In this document: positions 46,019 through 56,411 of the stretch, one piece after another
Numbering within the stretch: the stretch's first letter is position 1
Layout: each line of letters begins with the position of its first letter
Assembly: GCF_000001735.4 (NCBI RefSeq)
Contig: NC_003076.8
Span: forward strand, 4,216,001 to 4,280,000
DNA from: Arabidopsis thaliana
Taxonomy: Eukaryota > Streptophyta > Magnoliopsida > Brassicales > Brassicaceae
Direction: 5' to 3'
Length of the DNA: 64,000 bases
The notes under the pieces: model-generated
What the model saw: only the letters and a program-made list of their open reading frames with translations
Database searches by the model: none
Told to the model about the DNA's origin: nothing
Program-made: the position numbers and the translations under genes

Positions 46019-47560
46019 TTTGAGCTAATTTATTACTTCCTCTTCTTCGACACAAACAGCAATTAACATAACACGAACACACACACCAAAAACCTAAAAG
46101 CTAGAACCACCACTATGTCTCACACAGACGCCATAAACGAACAAAAACGTGAGATCCTCTCCTCCCAAAGCTTCCCCGAAATATCCAACAGAAACAGAAA
46201 CCGATGATCTTCAAAGTCTCGAGCCAAGCGTAATTTTGAGCTGGTGTTTTTTTCTCGCGAAATCGAGAGAGAACAAAACAAGAAAACAGTGGGGGTGTGT
46301 TTTTTAGATGAAGTGTCTCGGGAGAAGAGAAGAGACAGACAAATCAAAGAAAGGAAGAAAAAAAACTTCACCGTCTTTGTGAAAATTTTAACCACAAAAG
46401 ACGGCGAAACTATGCCGTTTTAGTTACCGCCGGAGATCGTGAAGGTTGGTAAGATACGACGTCGTTTCAAGTGTAAATTTTTTAAAGAGAGGACTGACTG
46501 TGCTTTTTCTGTAACAGTGGTCATCTGAGAAAACAAGGACTCTGGCTAAAATCCACTATATCCACGCGCCTTTAAAGCCCGTGTAGTATTAAAGAGGCTG
46601 GAAATTAGGAGGCGCGTGTAGTAAACGCGATTCTCTCGAGAGTATTAATAGAGAGGGGAGAGTGGGACCCGTTATCTGGTTGCTTCTCCATTATCTTTTG
46701 TTCCGGAGAGACAGAGAGGCCAGTGGGGTATAAATGATTCCTTTTAAGACATGTTTATTTTATTTTATATGAAAATATCTTTAAATATAAAAAATTGAAC
46801 ACTTATGATTACTTTCTTTTGGAAAAAAATTGTTAAAGCAAAAAGAAAAGTGGGAGAAATTTGGAAAAAATGGACACGATGATCTTACTTTCTTTTGCAG
46901 ACTTTACAGTCGCATATGATTATTAAAATACATTTTCTTGGTTTCAAAATCCTTATTGTTTAATGAAATGTATGATCTCTTGAGTCTTGTCCAGCTAGTT
47001 CAATATTGTTTAATCATAACGATAATCGTCTTAAATCTAGGTTAAGATCTTTGTTCAACTGGTAAAACTAAGACATCTGCAATTAAAAACATAATAATGA
47101 ACATTATGTATTACTATTAACCAACATTTAATATGGTCTTCTAATCAGATTTTCTCACATCAATTTTCTTTCATCTTTCTCACAACATTTATCGTATGTT
47201 TTCTCTCTCAAATGATTTCCGACATATGGCTATCAATCTAATGTAACTTAGATCTCTCTTTTCCTTTTTAGACTGTCGCATCTTTCATTTCCTTATTGAC
47301 CTCAAACGGCCTACGGATACTAAAATCCACTTTAGCACACAACCAAAAAAAAATTAAAAACTGTATAGAGGTAACAGTGACTAGTAGGCCGATATTGGGC
47401 CAAGAAGTAGGAAATTCCATTAAGCCAGGCCCATTATAAAATGCCCATTTAAAATTTGTTTTGTTATAGGATCACACGAAAGGCGGTCTATTATTTTGTT
47501 CGTTCTTCGTTTATTCACAGCAATCGATTTGTGTGTGTTTCAATTTCTAATAGCTTCACA
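46019..47560. other. SFC leader/promoter and TSSC4-like promoter
   Basis: The left part holds the SFC 5' UTR and promoter (46019 to about 46700, GA- and CT-rich). The middle is AT-rich without coding sequence. The right end is the promoter of the TSSC4-like gene. Confidence 0.55.
47396..47442 (+). promoter_or_regulatory. site II pair and TATA-like box before the TSSC4-like gene
   Basis: TGGGCC at 47396-47401 and GGCCCA at 47428-47433 form a site II pair, followed at once by TTATAAAA (47434-47441). The next gene starts at 47561. Site II motifs bound by TCP factors mark growth-associated and RNP-biogenesis genes, in keeping with the proposed role of the gene. Confidence 0.6.
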
Positions 47561-48989
47561 ATGGCATCGTCTGGATCAGCCGACGAAGATTTCCAGTCTC
47601 GCGTTGCGAAGATCTTCGGATCTCTACCCTTCTCTCGTCCTTCGTCTTCCAAGTTTTCCACGTCGTCTTCTGCTCCGGCGTCGCGGCAGCAATCGGGGTC
47701 GGTGTGGACTCTCTCCGACACAGAGGTAGAGAAGCGGGAGTGGAAGCGAGATTCGTACGATAGAGACGAGATTCCTTGTGCTTCATCCTTTGACGAGCTC
47801 TTAAAACAGCAGAAGCCTTCCGAGGATGATCTCAAAGATATTGATTGCGGCGAGGATTTTGATGGTGTGTGGAGTATCAGAGCCTCCATGGGCCTTGATC
47901 GCACTCTCGATGACGAGGTAAATCAATTTTGGTCTCTTAACGATTGTTTCTCATTGCTTAGCTAATTGAAATTAGGGAACAGTGTTGGTCTTTTCTCTTG
48001 GATTTGGTAGATTCATATGAGAAGAGCATTGAATTTTTAATGTAGTATCATATTGGTTTGTGTGACTTATAGAGTTTTTGTACGTGAATCATCAACCTAT
48101 GTAACCAGCTTTAAGATTCTTGAATTTGAGTTTTTCTTGCTATAACTATATGTAGCACATACCGTATTATGAATAGGATGTCACTTTCTTTGATGCTGAG
48201 TGTTGTTTCCATGAATTATGCTTCTTAACACAGGCAGAGGAAGATGAGTATGATAAAGTTGCACTAGGGGAAGAGAATGACGGTGAAGGCTGTGGGCGGA
48301 TTCGGGATCCTCGTGCTAACTATGTTGCTGCAAGAATTAGGCTGAAGGAAGATGAAATTGAGGCTAACAAGTTTAATACTTCTGCAAGTCAACCTTCGGA
48401 AAGCAAAGAGCCACACGCAGAAGAATCATCCGAAGCTATGCCGCGAAAACCTATACTCAAAAGGAAGGAGAATAGTTCAGATTCAGAAGCAAGGACAAGT
48501 AAGCGAGTCAGGTTTGATTCTGTGCCTGAAGAAACATTGAAGAAGCCTGAAGATACTTGTTCAGCTTCTGCCTCGTCAAAAATCGTATCTCATCAGGGAA
48601 AAAGTGGTGCTCGGGTACCGGATTACTTGCTAAATCCTTCGAGTTACACCCGTTACAGCTTTGATCCATCTTGTGAATTGGATGTGGAGTCCCCAACAGG
48701 AGAGTACATGGACACTCCCAATGCTGTTGAAGGATTGAAAAATCCAGAGTCAGAATCATTTCCAAAAGTCTCCTTTATTCCGCAGAATAAGACCAAGGAC
48801 GTAAGTGAAGACAGTAGTAACTGTAATGAGACGAAGCCTATCGTAGCTGGAGAGTTGGCAGAAGAAGAGAGACCAAGTGCAACAGAAGATGGGGATACTG
48901 AAATACGAGAATCAGAGAGCTGCACCAGTTTCCAAAGCAAAGGTCGTCAATATCGTGCCAAGCTTAGTTTAGATGAAACAGATGTCTGA
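47561..48989 (+). CDS. TSSC4-like protein, possible U5 snRNP assembly factor
   Basis: Two exons (47561-47917 and 48234-48989) give 370 aa. The first ATG is 47561; frame continuation upstream lacks an ATG. The protein is hydrophilic and acidic. It begins with a box around DFQSRVAKIFGSL and then a Ser-rich stretch. Later come DPRANYVAARIRLKEDE, a basic patch RKPILKRKE with SKRVRF, and VPDYLLNPSSYTRYSFD (247-263). That last motif resembles the conserved VPDY..xP..(W/Y)T.YS box of TSSC4, the animal factor that chaperones U5 snRNP and tri-snRNP assembly. The Arabidopsis locus (AT5G13310) was long annotated as unknown. The homology call is from motif recall and is an inference. Confidence 0.75.
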
Positions 48990-50654
48990 TCTTTCACATA
49001 CCAGTTTGGTTGGAAAACGCTACACAGAGATGAAGTTGGGGTCCATGAGATACAATCATGTAGCATCTTTTAGCCGCACATGTAAGATATTTTTAATTCC
49101 TAGACTTCTTTTTTACCCAATTTAGAGACTGTATTACAGCGAATGTATGGTAACATAGTAAGAAACTGTTTACCTTTGAGACTGGTTGATAGTACACGCA
49201 GAAGAGAATCTAAAGCTACCTCAACTTCCTGGAAGCTATCTTGATAGATTCCAGTGATGTTGCCACAAGTTTTGATTCAACACTAGTGAATCGTTTCTGG
49301 GAAGATTCCAGGGTTAAAGAAAGACATGGTTTTGAGCAAGCAATTTATAATTATGAGCAGGTGAAAGTCTGTTGATCTGAGAAAGAAGGAAACACCTCTT
49401 CTTATTTTCTTTTTGATTCAATTCATCAAGTTTAGTATGACTGCAGATTAATCAAATCATGGATTCCAATTGTTTGCGTTAAAGATTTTTGCTTAAAGCA
49501 AAGCTGTCGTTAATTGAGCAATTGCTTAGGGTTGTTCCTTCAGTTCGTGAATCTGTTTTTACGGGTTTTCAGCTTATGGTTTCATCAAAAGACCACTCGT
49601 TGTTGCAGTGTTTTTTAAACATTACACATGTCTTTCCTGACAGGAGGAGAAAGTTCTAATCCGAAGACAAGACTGGTGTGAAAATTTCTGGTTTGTTTTA
49701 GATGAGATGCATATATGTATGTATGAACGAAAACAGAGAAAAAAAATGGGAGGGACGGACACAATACTGCTGTTGTTGAGCCTTAAACGGCTTTGACAAG
49801 CTGTCTTTTTTCCTTAATACTGTATGTGTGCATAACTCATATACCACATTCATCATTTTGTGTAACTTGCTTAAAGATCCATTCCATGGATAGCTCTCTT
49901 AACTATGGCCTCTTGTTTCTGCGTACGGATGCATTTATAAAATGTTGTTTTTTCATTTCGCTAATTTGACATTTATGGTAGATACGTGTGTTTTTGGAAG
50001 GACACACCAAAATACTAGTAGACGAAGACACCAAACCCCACTTGGTGTGCATATCAAAGTCAGAAGATGGAGACTACTTGGAAGTTTATTTGATCAAAAC
50101 TCGTGTTTGACGTTGTAGCTTATTAAGAAATGACTTTTAACTCTCAAGGTTTACCTGGAACATCGTTTTCTTTTTCCAGCGAATTTCTGGGCAAATATCC
50201 CTCCAGGCCCACACTTCATAAGCTCCATTAAATTATAAGTTTTTAATTTTATGTCAAACCCAAACCGTTTTGGTTGTCTTTAATCCGTTAAGAAATTTCA
50301 GGGCAACTAGAAGCAATCCATAAATATTATTACGATTACAAAATTTGCTTAAGAGGATTAATCAAAATATTTTTGTGAAAAATATTTCAAATATTAACTT
50401 TCATTACAAATAAAGGATTTTTACCCCCCAAAAAAAAAATAAAGTACTTTTATAATTAAACCAAAATATTATAATTACCTAATTATAAATGAATATTTTA
50501 TGATTATCTTACATAAAAGATCGATGTTTACAAAACAAATCATTTTCAAAAGAAAAATAAGTACATTAAATAATAAGATCCCCTTTGATTTATGGTTTAT
50601 TTAGAAAGTCAAAACGCGAAAATGTTCGAAAATATTATAAAGCCATTTATTCAG

Positions 50655-50890
50655 TAGATGTAATGTCTTATACGGCCCGAGAAGCGGATGCGTTCCGCGT
50701 AGCAATTGCTCGGGCTTGCATGGACGCTACTTAAATCGACACGATTCATACTATATTGTCTGTCAAATCGATAGCTCGTGGGACGTATCAGATTCATTAA
50801 GAGGCGATGGATGGCTTGTCCTTTCTCGCTAGAATATTGCCCTCCTCGGGTTAAAGAGCTACCACAGATAAATGTCACCCTACACACATA
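50655..50890. other. GC-rich island of foreign composition
   Basis: About 235 bp have visibly higher GC than both AT-rich flanks, and a 78-codon frame is open on the minus strand (50651-50887). That frame includes SSLTRGGQYSSEKGQAIHRL and NRVDLSSVHASPSNCYAERI. The texture is unlike local intergenic DNA and unlike Arabidopsis nuclear genes. An organelle-derived insert (mitochondrial is likeliest) or a transposon remnant would explain it. I cannot name the source from sequence alone and do not call it a gene. Confidence 0.45.
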
Positions 50891-51710
50891 GTTCGAATAT
50901 CTCTTTTGGGCAATAAAATGTCATATTTTGTCCTCTTTAGCTAGTGTGATTTTTGAGACATAATTGTAAAGATTTAATTAAGCTAATTGGCGTTCTAGAT
51001 GAATGGTCATCCTTTGGTATTTAAGTAAGAAAATTCAAACTTTTAAAAATTTGATTTTTTTTTTTTCTTTGAATTATTTTTTTCTAGTTTGTACTAGTTT
51101 TTCTAGGCGATTTTTTTTAAAAAAAATCAATGGATGAATTTGTTTTGTTGCAAAATAAATAAATAAAAAAAAAAAAATATATGTAGTAGGGTTGCTGGAA
51201 AGATTATCATAAAATTAAATATTTAACAGTTTATGGAGAAAGAAGATAAAGAACGGAAGAGATTAACAAGAAAATAGTTTTGGTTTTTCCTTTTAGGGCA
51301 TTTGTATCAATTGAAGACGAATGACAATGTTTGGTTTGGTTTGGTTTGGTAGAAGTAAAAAAACATATAGTACCGTTGGGCAGGATAAGACTAGACTACG
51401 ATTGGAGCTTAAGCGAGAACCATATATAATATATCAGTGATACCATTGGATCGTACTATTGTCTTTGCTGTTGTATTATTGATCTTTATTTTTGGTTTTG
51501 TTTTTGTTTAATGCAATTTCAAAAATTTCCAAATCCTTTGTAATTAAATTGAGTGTACCAATCTGGAGAAAAGATACGAGACTCTGTTGCAGGTGAGTCT
51601 AAAGTCTCTTGCGTTCAATTTCATGTTCTTTTCTAATATTGAAACTTCGTTTGTAATTTCTAGTCTCCATCACTTTCATCACACGACTCACTCAACTAAA
51701 TAAATAGTTT

Positions 51711-51850
51711 TTGTTGACTCCCATTGTAGAGTCTTTTGTGGTCTTTGTTGTTTATGAATTTAACTATATTTTTAATCATTTTCTTAATATTTATATTTGA
51801 CTCGCAGCGTAGAGTCTTGTTGTGGTCTGGTCTTTGTGTATGAGTTTTAT
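51711..51850. promoter_or_regulatory. tandemly duplicated W-box module upstream of PBS3
   Basis: Two copies offset by 83 bp each contain TTGACTC, then about 8 bases, then GTAGAGTCTT and TGTGGTCT, followed by TATGA and TTTA. Copy 1 starts at 51714 and copy 2 at 51797. TTGACT is a W-box core for WRKY factors. Further W-boxes are TTGACT at 51996-52001 and TTGACC at 52737-52742. Each copy also pairs GACTC with GAGTC as a small inverted repeat. PBS3 is pathogen- and salicylate-pathway induced, which fits WRKY control. Confidence 0.55.
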
Positions 51851-52791
51851 TTTTCTTGCGCGAAAGTTTTAACTTGTTTCGGAAGTACCAAATTTTGCAG
51901 AAGTTCCTTGTGGATTTCTCTGCGTTTTCCTGACTTCTCATGATTCATGAAACAGACACCAAAAGAAGAATAAAAAAACTGATAGTTGCATAATGTTGAC
52001 TATTAAATAATCGACAAGATGATACTTGCTGAACAATTCGTCACAAGTTAAAACCCAAGGAACAAATAAATCGTCAAAAGTTATTTTAAACTAGATTACA
52101 TACGCAAATTTTAATTTTATCACAATTTTGCATGGTACTAGTATACTGCATAATTGCATTTAAACTTTCAAAATTTGAAACCTAAGCTGGTATTACTTGT
52201 ATTCCTCTACATATTACACATAATACTTATTTATTATATTAAGCTTACCAATGTCCTTTGAGTTATTTTACCAAAAAAAATAATGTTCTTTGAATTAGTT
52301 AAACTAATTTTCCATGAAACAGTTAGCTAATAAATATTTTCCATGAAGCCTTAGATCGATGTCAAAGTCTCACATCATGAAAGGTTCTCACAGACTCTAC
52401 ACGTTTTTTACTAAGCATTGCTTTGGAAATTTACGAAAGAACATTTTCCACGAAACCATATTTTCGACGAAATTACATTTTCCATGAATATGCCGACAAA
52501 AGAAAAACATTTTCCATGGATATTAGTTAAACAAACTATTTATCATCAGATGTCTATATTCCTATGTAATCAGCTAATTACTTCGCTCGTATATTAATCT
52601 ATTCCTAGTTGTTGGAATACAAACAAAATGAAGCATTTGTGTGTCACACTTCACACGCTAAGGTCAGTATTCTATAATCAACTAAAACATTATCAAATTG
52701 TGTTACTCGGTCGAGACTTTTTATACAGTTAAAACATTGACCCAGACTCACGAACTGCCAAATCCATTTAATTAGTTAGGGTTTCTCTTGC

Positions 52792-52800
52792 TATATATAG
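52792..52800 (+). promoter_or_regulatory. TATA box of PBS3
   Basis: TATATATAG lies 102 bp before the PBS3 start codon in a short AT-rich leader context, giving an expected transcription start near 52823. Confidence 0.7.
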
Positions 52801-52901
52801 AGCCAAGTGTTAACTCTGTTTTCATATCAACTATCAACTAATAACCAAACTATCCATTCTTTTCTTCTTATTTTTTCATATCAACTTAAAGAGAACCAAA
52901 T

Positions 52902-54896
52902 ATGAAGCCAATCTTCGATATCAACGAAACTTTTGAGAAGCAGCTGAAGGATTTAACTTCAAATGTGAAGTCTATACAAGACAACTTGTTAGAGGAGATC
53001 ATCACACCCAACACCAAAACAGAGTACCTCCAACGTTTTCTCATCGATAGGTTCGACAAAGAGCTCTTCAAGAAAAACGTACCGATCGTGTCATATGAAG
53101 ATATTAAGCCTTATCTCGACCGTGTCGTTAATGGAGAGTCATCCGATGTTATATCGGCCCGAACTATCACTGGATTCTTGCTAAGGTACATAAGAAGCTA
53201 TCTCTATATAGTTTTATTAGGGTTCTTGTCAAAAACTATATGCTTACTTGTAGTGTTTTTTTTGGTAGTTCTGGAACTTCTGGAGGAGCACAAAAGATGA
53301 TGCCATGGAACAACAAGTACTTGGACAATTTGACATTCATCTACGATCTTCGTATGCAAGTTATAACCAAGTAAGTGCAACATTTTTTCCTTATATTTTT
53401 GTAACGATTATTATTTGGATCAACCCATTGATAAAAACTCTCTTCTTGTTCTGTTTAGGCATGTGAAAGGTGTGGAAGAAGGAAAAGGGATGATGTTTCT
53501 TTTCACTAAACAAGAATCCATGACTCCTTCTGGCTTGCCTGCTCGAGTCGCAACCAGCAGCTATTTCAAGAGTGACTATTTCAAGAACCGTCCATCGAAC
53601 TGGTATTACTCGTACACCAGCCCTGATGAAGTCATCTTATGCCCTAACAACACCGAAAGTCTATACTGCCATTTGCTCTGTGGCTTAGTCCAAAGAGACG
53701 AGGTTGTGAGGACGGGTTCCATCTTTGCTTCAGTCATGGTCCGAGCTATCGAGGTCCTTAAGAATTCTTGGGAGGAGTTGTGTTCAAACATCCGATCGGG
53801 CCATCTCAGTAACTGGGTCACAGACTTGGGTTGTCAAAACTCTGTTTCTTTGGTTCTTGGAGGGCCACGTCCTGAATTAGCAGACACTATTGAAGAAATA
53901 TGCAACCAAAATTCTTGGAAAGGTATAGTCAAAAGACTTTGGCCAAACACCAAATATATCGAAACCGTTGTCACTGGTTCAATGGGACAGTACGTTCCCA
54001 TGTTGAACTACTATTGTAACGACTTGCCTCTCGTTTCAACAACTTACGGTTCTTCGGAGACTACCTTTGGGATCAATCTAGATCCTCTGTGCAAACCTGA
54101 AGATGTTTCTTACACTTTCATGCCCAACATGTCTTACTTTGAGTTCATACCAATGGATGGAGGAGACAAGAACGATGTGGTTGACCTAGAAGATGTGAAA
54201 CTTGGGTGCACTTATGAACCCGTTGTCACAAATTTCGCTGGTGAGCTTAAAAACATCGATCATGAATTCAATAAAATGCATACTTTTTTCTACATGGTTT
54301 AACTAATGTTTGTGAAAATGTTTTTTTTTTCTTCAGGCTTGTATAGGATGAGAGTGGGAGATATTGTTTTGGTGACTGGTTTCTACAACAACGCGCCTCA
54401 GTTTAAGTTTGTAAGAAGAGAAAACGTCGTCTTAAGCATCGATTCCGATAAAACTAACGAAGAAGATCTGTTTAAGGCTGTGAGTCAAGCGAAGCTCGTA
54501 CTCGAGTCATCAGGTCTCGATCTGAAAGACTTCACCAGTTATGCTGACACCTCAACATTTCCAGGTCACTACGTGGTTTACTTGGAAGTAGATACCAAAG
54601 AGGGAGAGGAGAAGGAGACGGCACAGTTTGAGCTCGATGAAGAGGCACTCTCCACGTGTTGTTTGGTAATGGAGGAGTCGCTTGATAATGTTTACAAGAG
54701 ATGTCGATTCAAAGACGGATCGATCGGGCCTCTCGAGATAAGAGTGGTGCGTCAAGGAACGTTTGATTCTCTCATGGACTTCTTCATCTCACAAGGTGCT
54801 TCCACCGGTCAATACAAGACTCCTAGATGCATTAAGTCAGGGAAAGCCTTGCAAGTATTGGAGACATGTGTGGTAGCCAAATTCTTCAGTATTTGA
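52902..54896 (+). CDS. PBS3: PBS3/GH3.12 acyl-amido synthetase of salicylate biosynthesis
   Basis: Four exons (52902-53185, 53269-53370, 53459-54240, 54337-54896) give 575 aa, as in PBS3/GH3.12 (AT5G13320; also GDG1, WIN3). The enzyme works in the cytosol and uses ATP to join glutamate to isochorismate. The product breaks down to salicylic acid, spontaneously or by EPS1; it also acts on 4-substituted benzoates in vitro. ATP-binding signatures of acyl-adenylating enzymes are present: SSGTSGG at 95-101, YGSSE at 325-329 and YRMRVGD at 392-398. The C-terminal domain (from about 430) moves during the two half-reactions. W-boxes and a TATA box precede the gene. The first 39 codons of another GH3 lie at the window end, but two unrelated genes intervene. 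Confidence 0.97.
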
Positions 54897-56383
54897 TTGT
54901 TCTTCCTTGGTTTTATATAGGTTCAAGTGATTTGTCTTCTTTTTTTTTCCATAAAGGGTTTGGTTCAATTGATTTGTTGTGATTTGAGAGTGTACTAATT
55001 TGTCTGAATGTTTGTTTATATTTTTTTAATATATATATTTGATTCAGTCTTTATCTGATTTTCCTCTTTAAACGGAAAACACCATTGAGAATTTCCGAGT
55101 CTTTACTCAGAAACAGAGTATTTTATTCCATTGAACTGAAGTTGGCAAAGACTTGGAAGATGGCCAAACAACTTTGAGATGAAACCAAACCCTTCGTTAC
55201 ACTTCACCACCCTGAGCCATGAGTCCATGACTAACAACAAGTACCAAAATAACAATCCGGTTTCGTTTTCTTTCGGTTCGTGTGTTTTTCAAAAACCAGG
55301 TAAACCATGTGTAGTTTGGTTTTGTTTTGGTTATGATGATTTTAGCATAATTTTAGTAGAGTGTCCAAAACACAAAATTTTATATGCAGTTTAGTACCTG
55401 ACTAATCTTGCAGCTTTTAGAAAAATAATTGCAACTTTGCAAAATTCTCTCCAAGCAAAAGAAAAGATTGGACTCGTCAATAGAAGCAGGCCCGGTCCAA
55501 AAGGTGGTACATACAGGCGACGGCCCAAAGGCCCAATTTATCCGGAATTAATATAAAATATGGTTAACTGTAAATATATGATTTTCAAATGGATACACTC
55601 ATACAAGCTTTGATTCCTAAAATTAGATTACAAAAATTATTTTTCGTACTTTGCTGCATATATAATAATTGATTTGTACATAACAAATCAATTATACGAT
55701 CGAATTTCAAAATTTTAATAGATAATATACTGGAACAAATACATATACAAATATACCAATAAAAATAAAACTGACCCAATTAGTTTATTTTATTTTTTAG
55801 TAAAAAAACAGATGAAAAATTAGAAATGTTGGGTCCGCACTCATTCCTTATTTGTGCATAACACTGCTGCCAAAACATGCGAAGCTAATAAGCTCCCAAA
55901 AAAGTTTAAAGATTGAGAAAAAGAAAAAGAGAACTATGAACTCAAAGAACGGTCCTACCCCGCACCATTCCAAAGATTTTAATTAATATTTTTATCATCT
56001 ATTTTTTCTTGTAGATCCTTCTCTTTATAAAACCCTTTTGTCACCTCTTCTTTCCTCATAACATCACATCATAGCCTAAACCAAAGAAAACCCTTATTTG
56101 CGATCCCCACTTGTTGTTCATCACCAAGCCAAGCTCCATGTCCTAGTCACTCCACAGATTCCCTATCATCATCAATTCGTTTCAAACTTAGTTCCTTTCA
56201 AAGTCTTGTACATATATACACACACACCTATTATTCTCTTGGTGTGTTTGTGTGTTACATATACGTGTGAGTACATACTTTGTTGTAAAAGTGGATCGGA
56301 GGTATGGAAAGGGACCGGTTCCACCGGAAACATCGGCGGCGGCGGATGATAATTCGTCTTGGAACGAGACTGATGTCACCGCC
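54897..56383. other. PBS3 3' flank, RAP2.6L promoter and 5' leader
   Basis: Non-coding and AT-rich up to about 56020. A TATAAA box lies at 56026-56031, implying transcription from about 56058. The remaining ~325 bp is the RAP2.6L leader. It contains a two-codon uORF at 56138-56146 (Met-Ser-stop) and a 35-codon uORF at 56304-56411 that overlaps the main start out of frame. Confidence 0.65.
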
Positions 56384-56411
56384 ATGGTCTCCGCTCTCAG
56401 CCGTGTCATAG
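56304..56411 (+). promoter_or_regulatory. overlapping uORF of RAP2.6L
   Basis: The ATG at 56304 precedes the annotated start (56384) and is in another frame. It encodes an Arg-rich 35-residue peptide (MERDRFHRKHRRRRM...) and stops at TAG 56409-56411, 25 bases past the main ATG. Ribosomes starting here cannot readily reach the main ATG, so translation should depend on leaky scanning. Confidence 0.6.

Larger units (their letters stand above)
48990..52901. other. TSSC4-like 3' flank and PBS3 upstream region
   Basis: About 48990-49500 looks like 3' UTR and transcribed flank. 50200-50640 and 50900-52700 are AT-rich and non-coding. The GC-richer island at 50655-50890 and the duplicated W-box segment at 51711-51850 are listed separately. 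No gene is supported. Confidence 0.5.

Noticed and set aside
50651..50887. A real 78-aa protein gene on the minus strand
   Set aside because: No leader, promoter or conserved family is visible. The open frame is better explained by an inserted GC-rich fragment.
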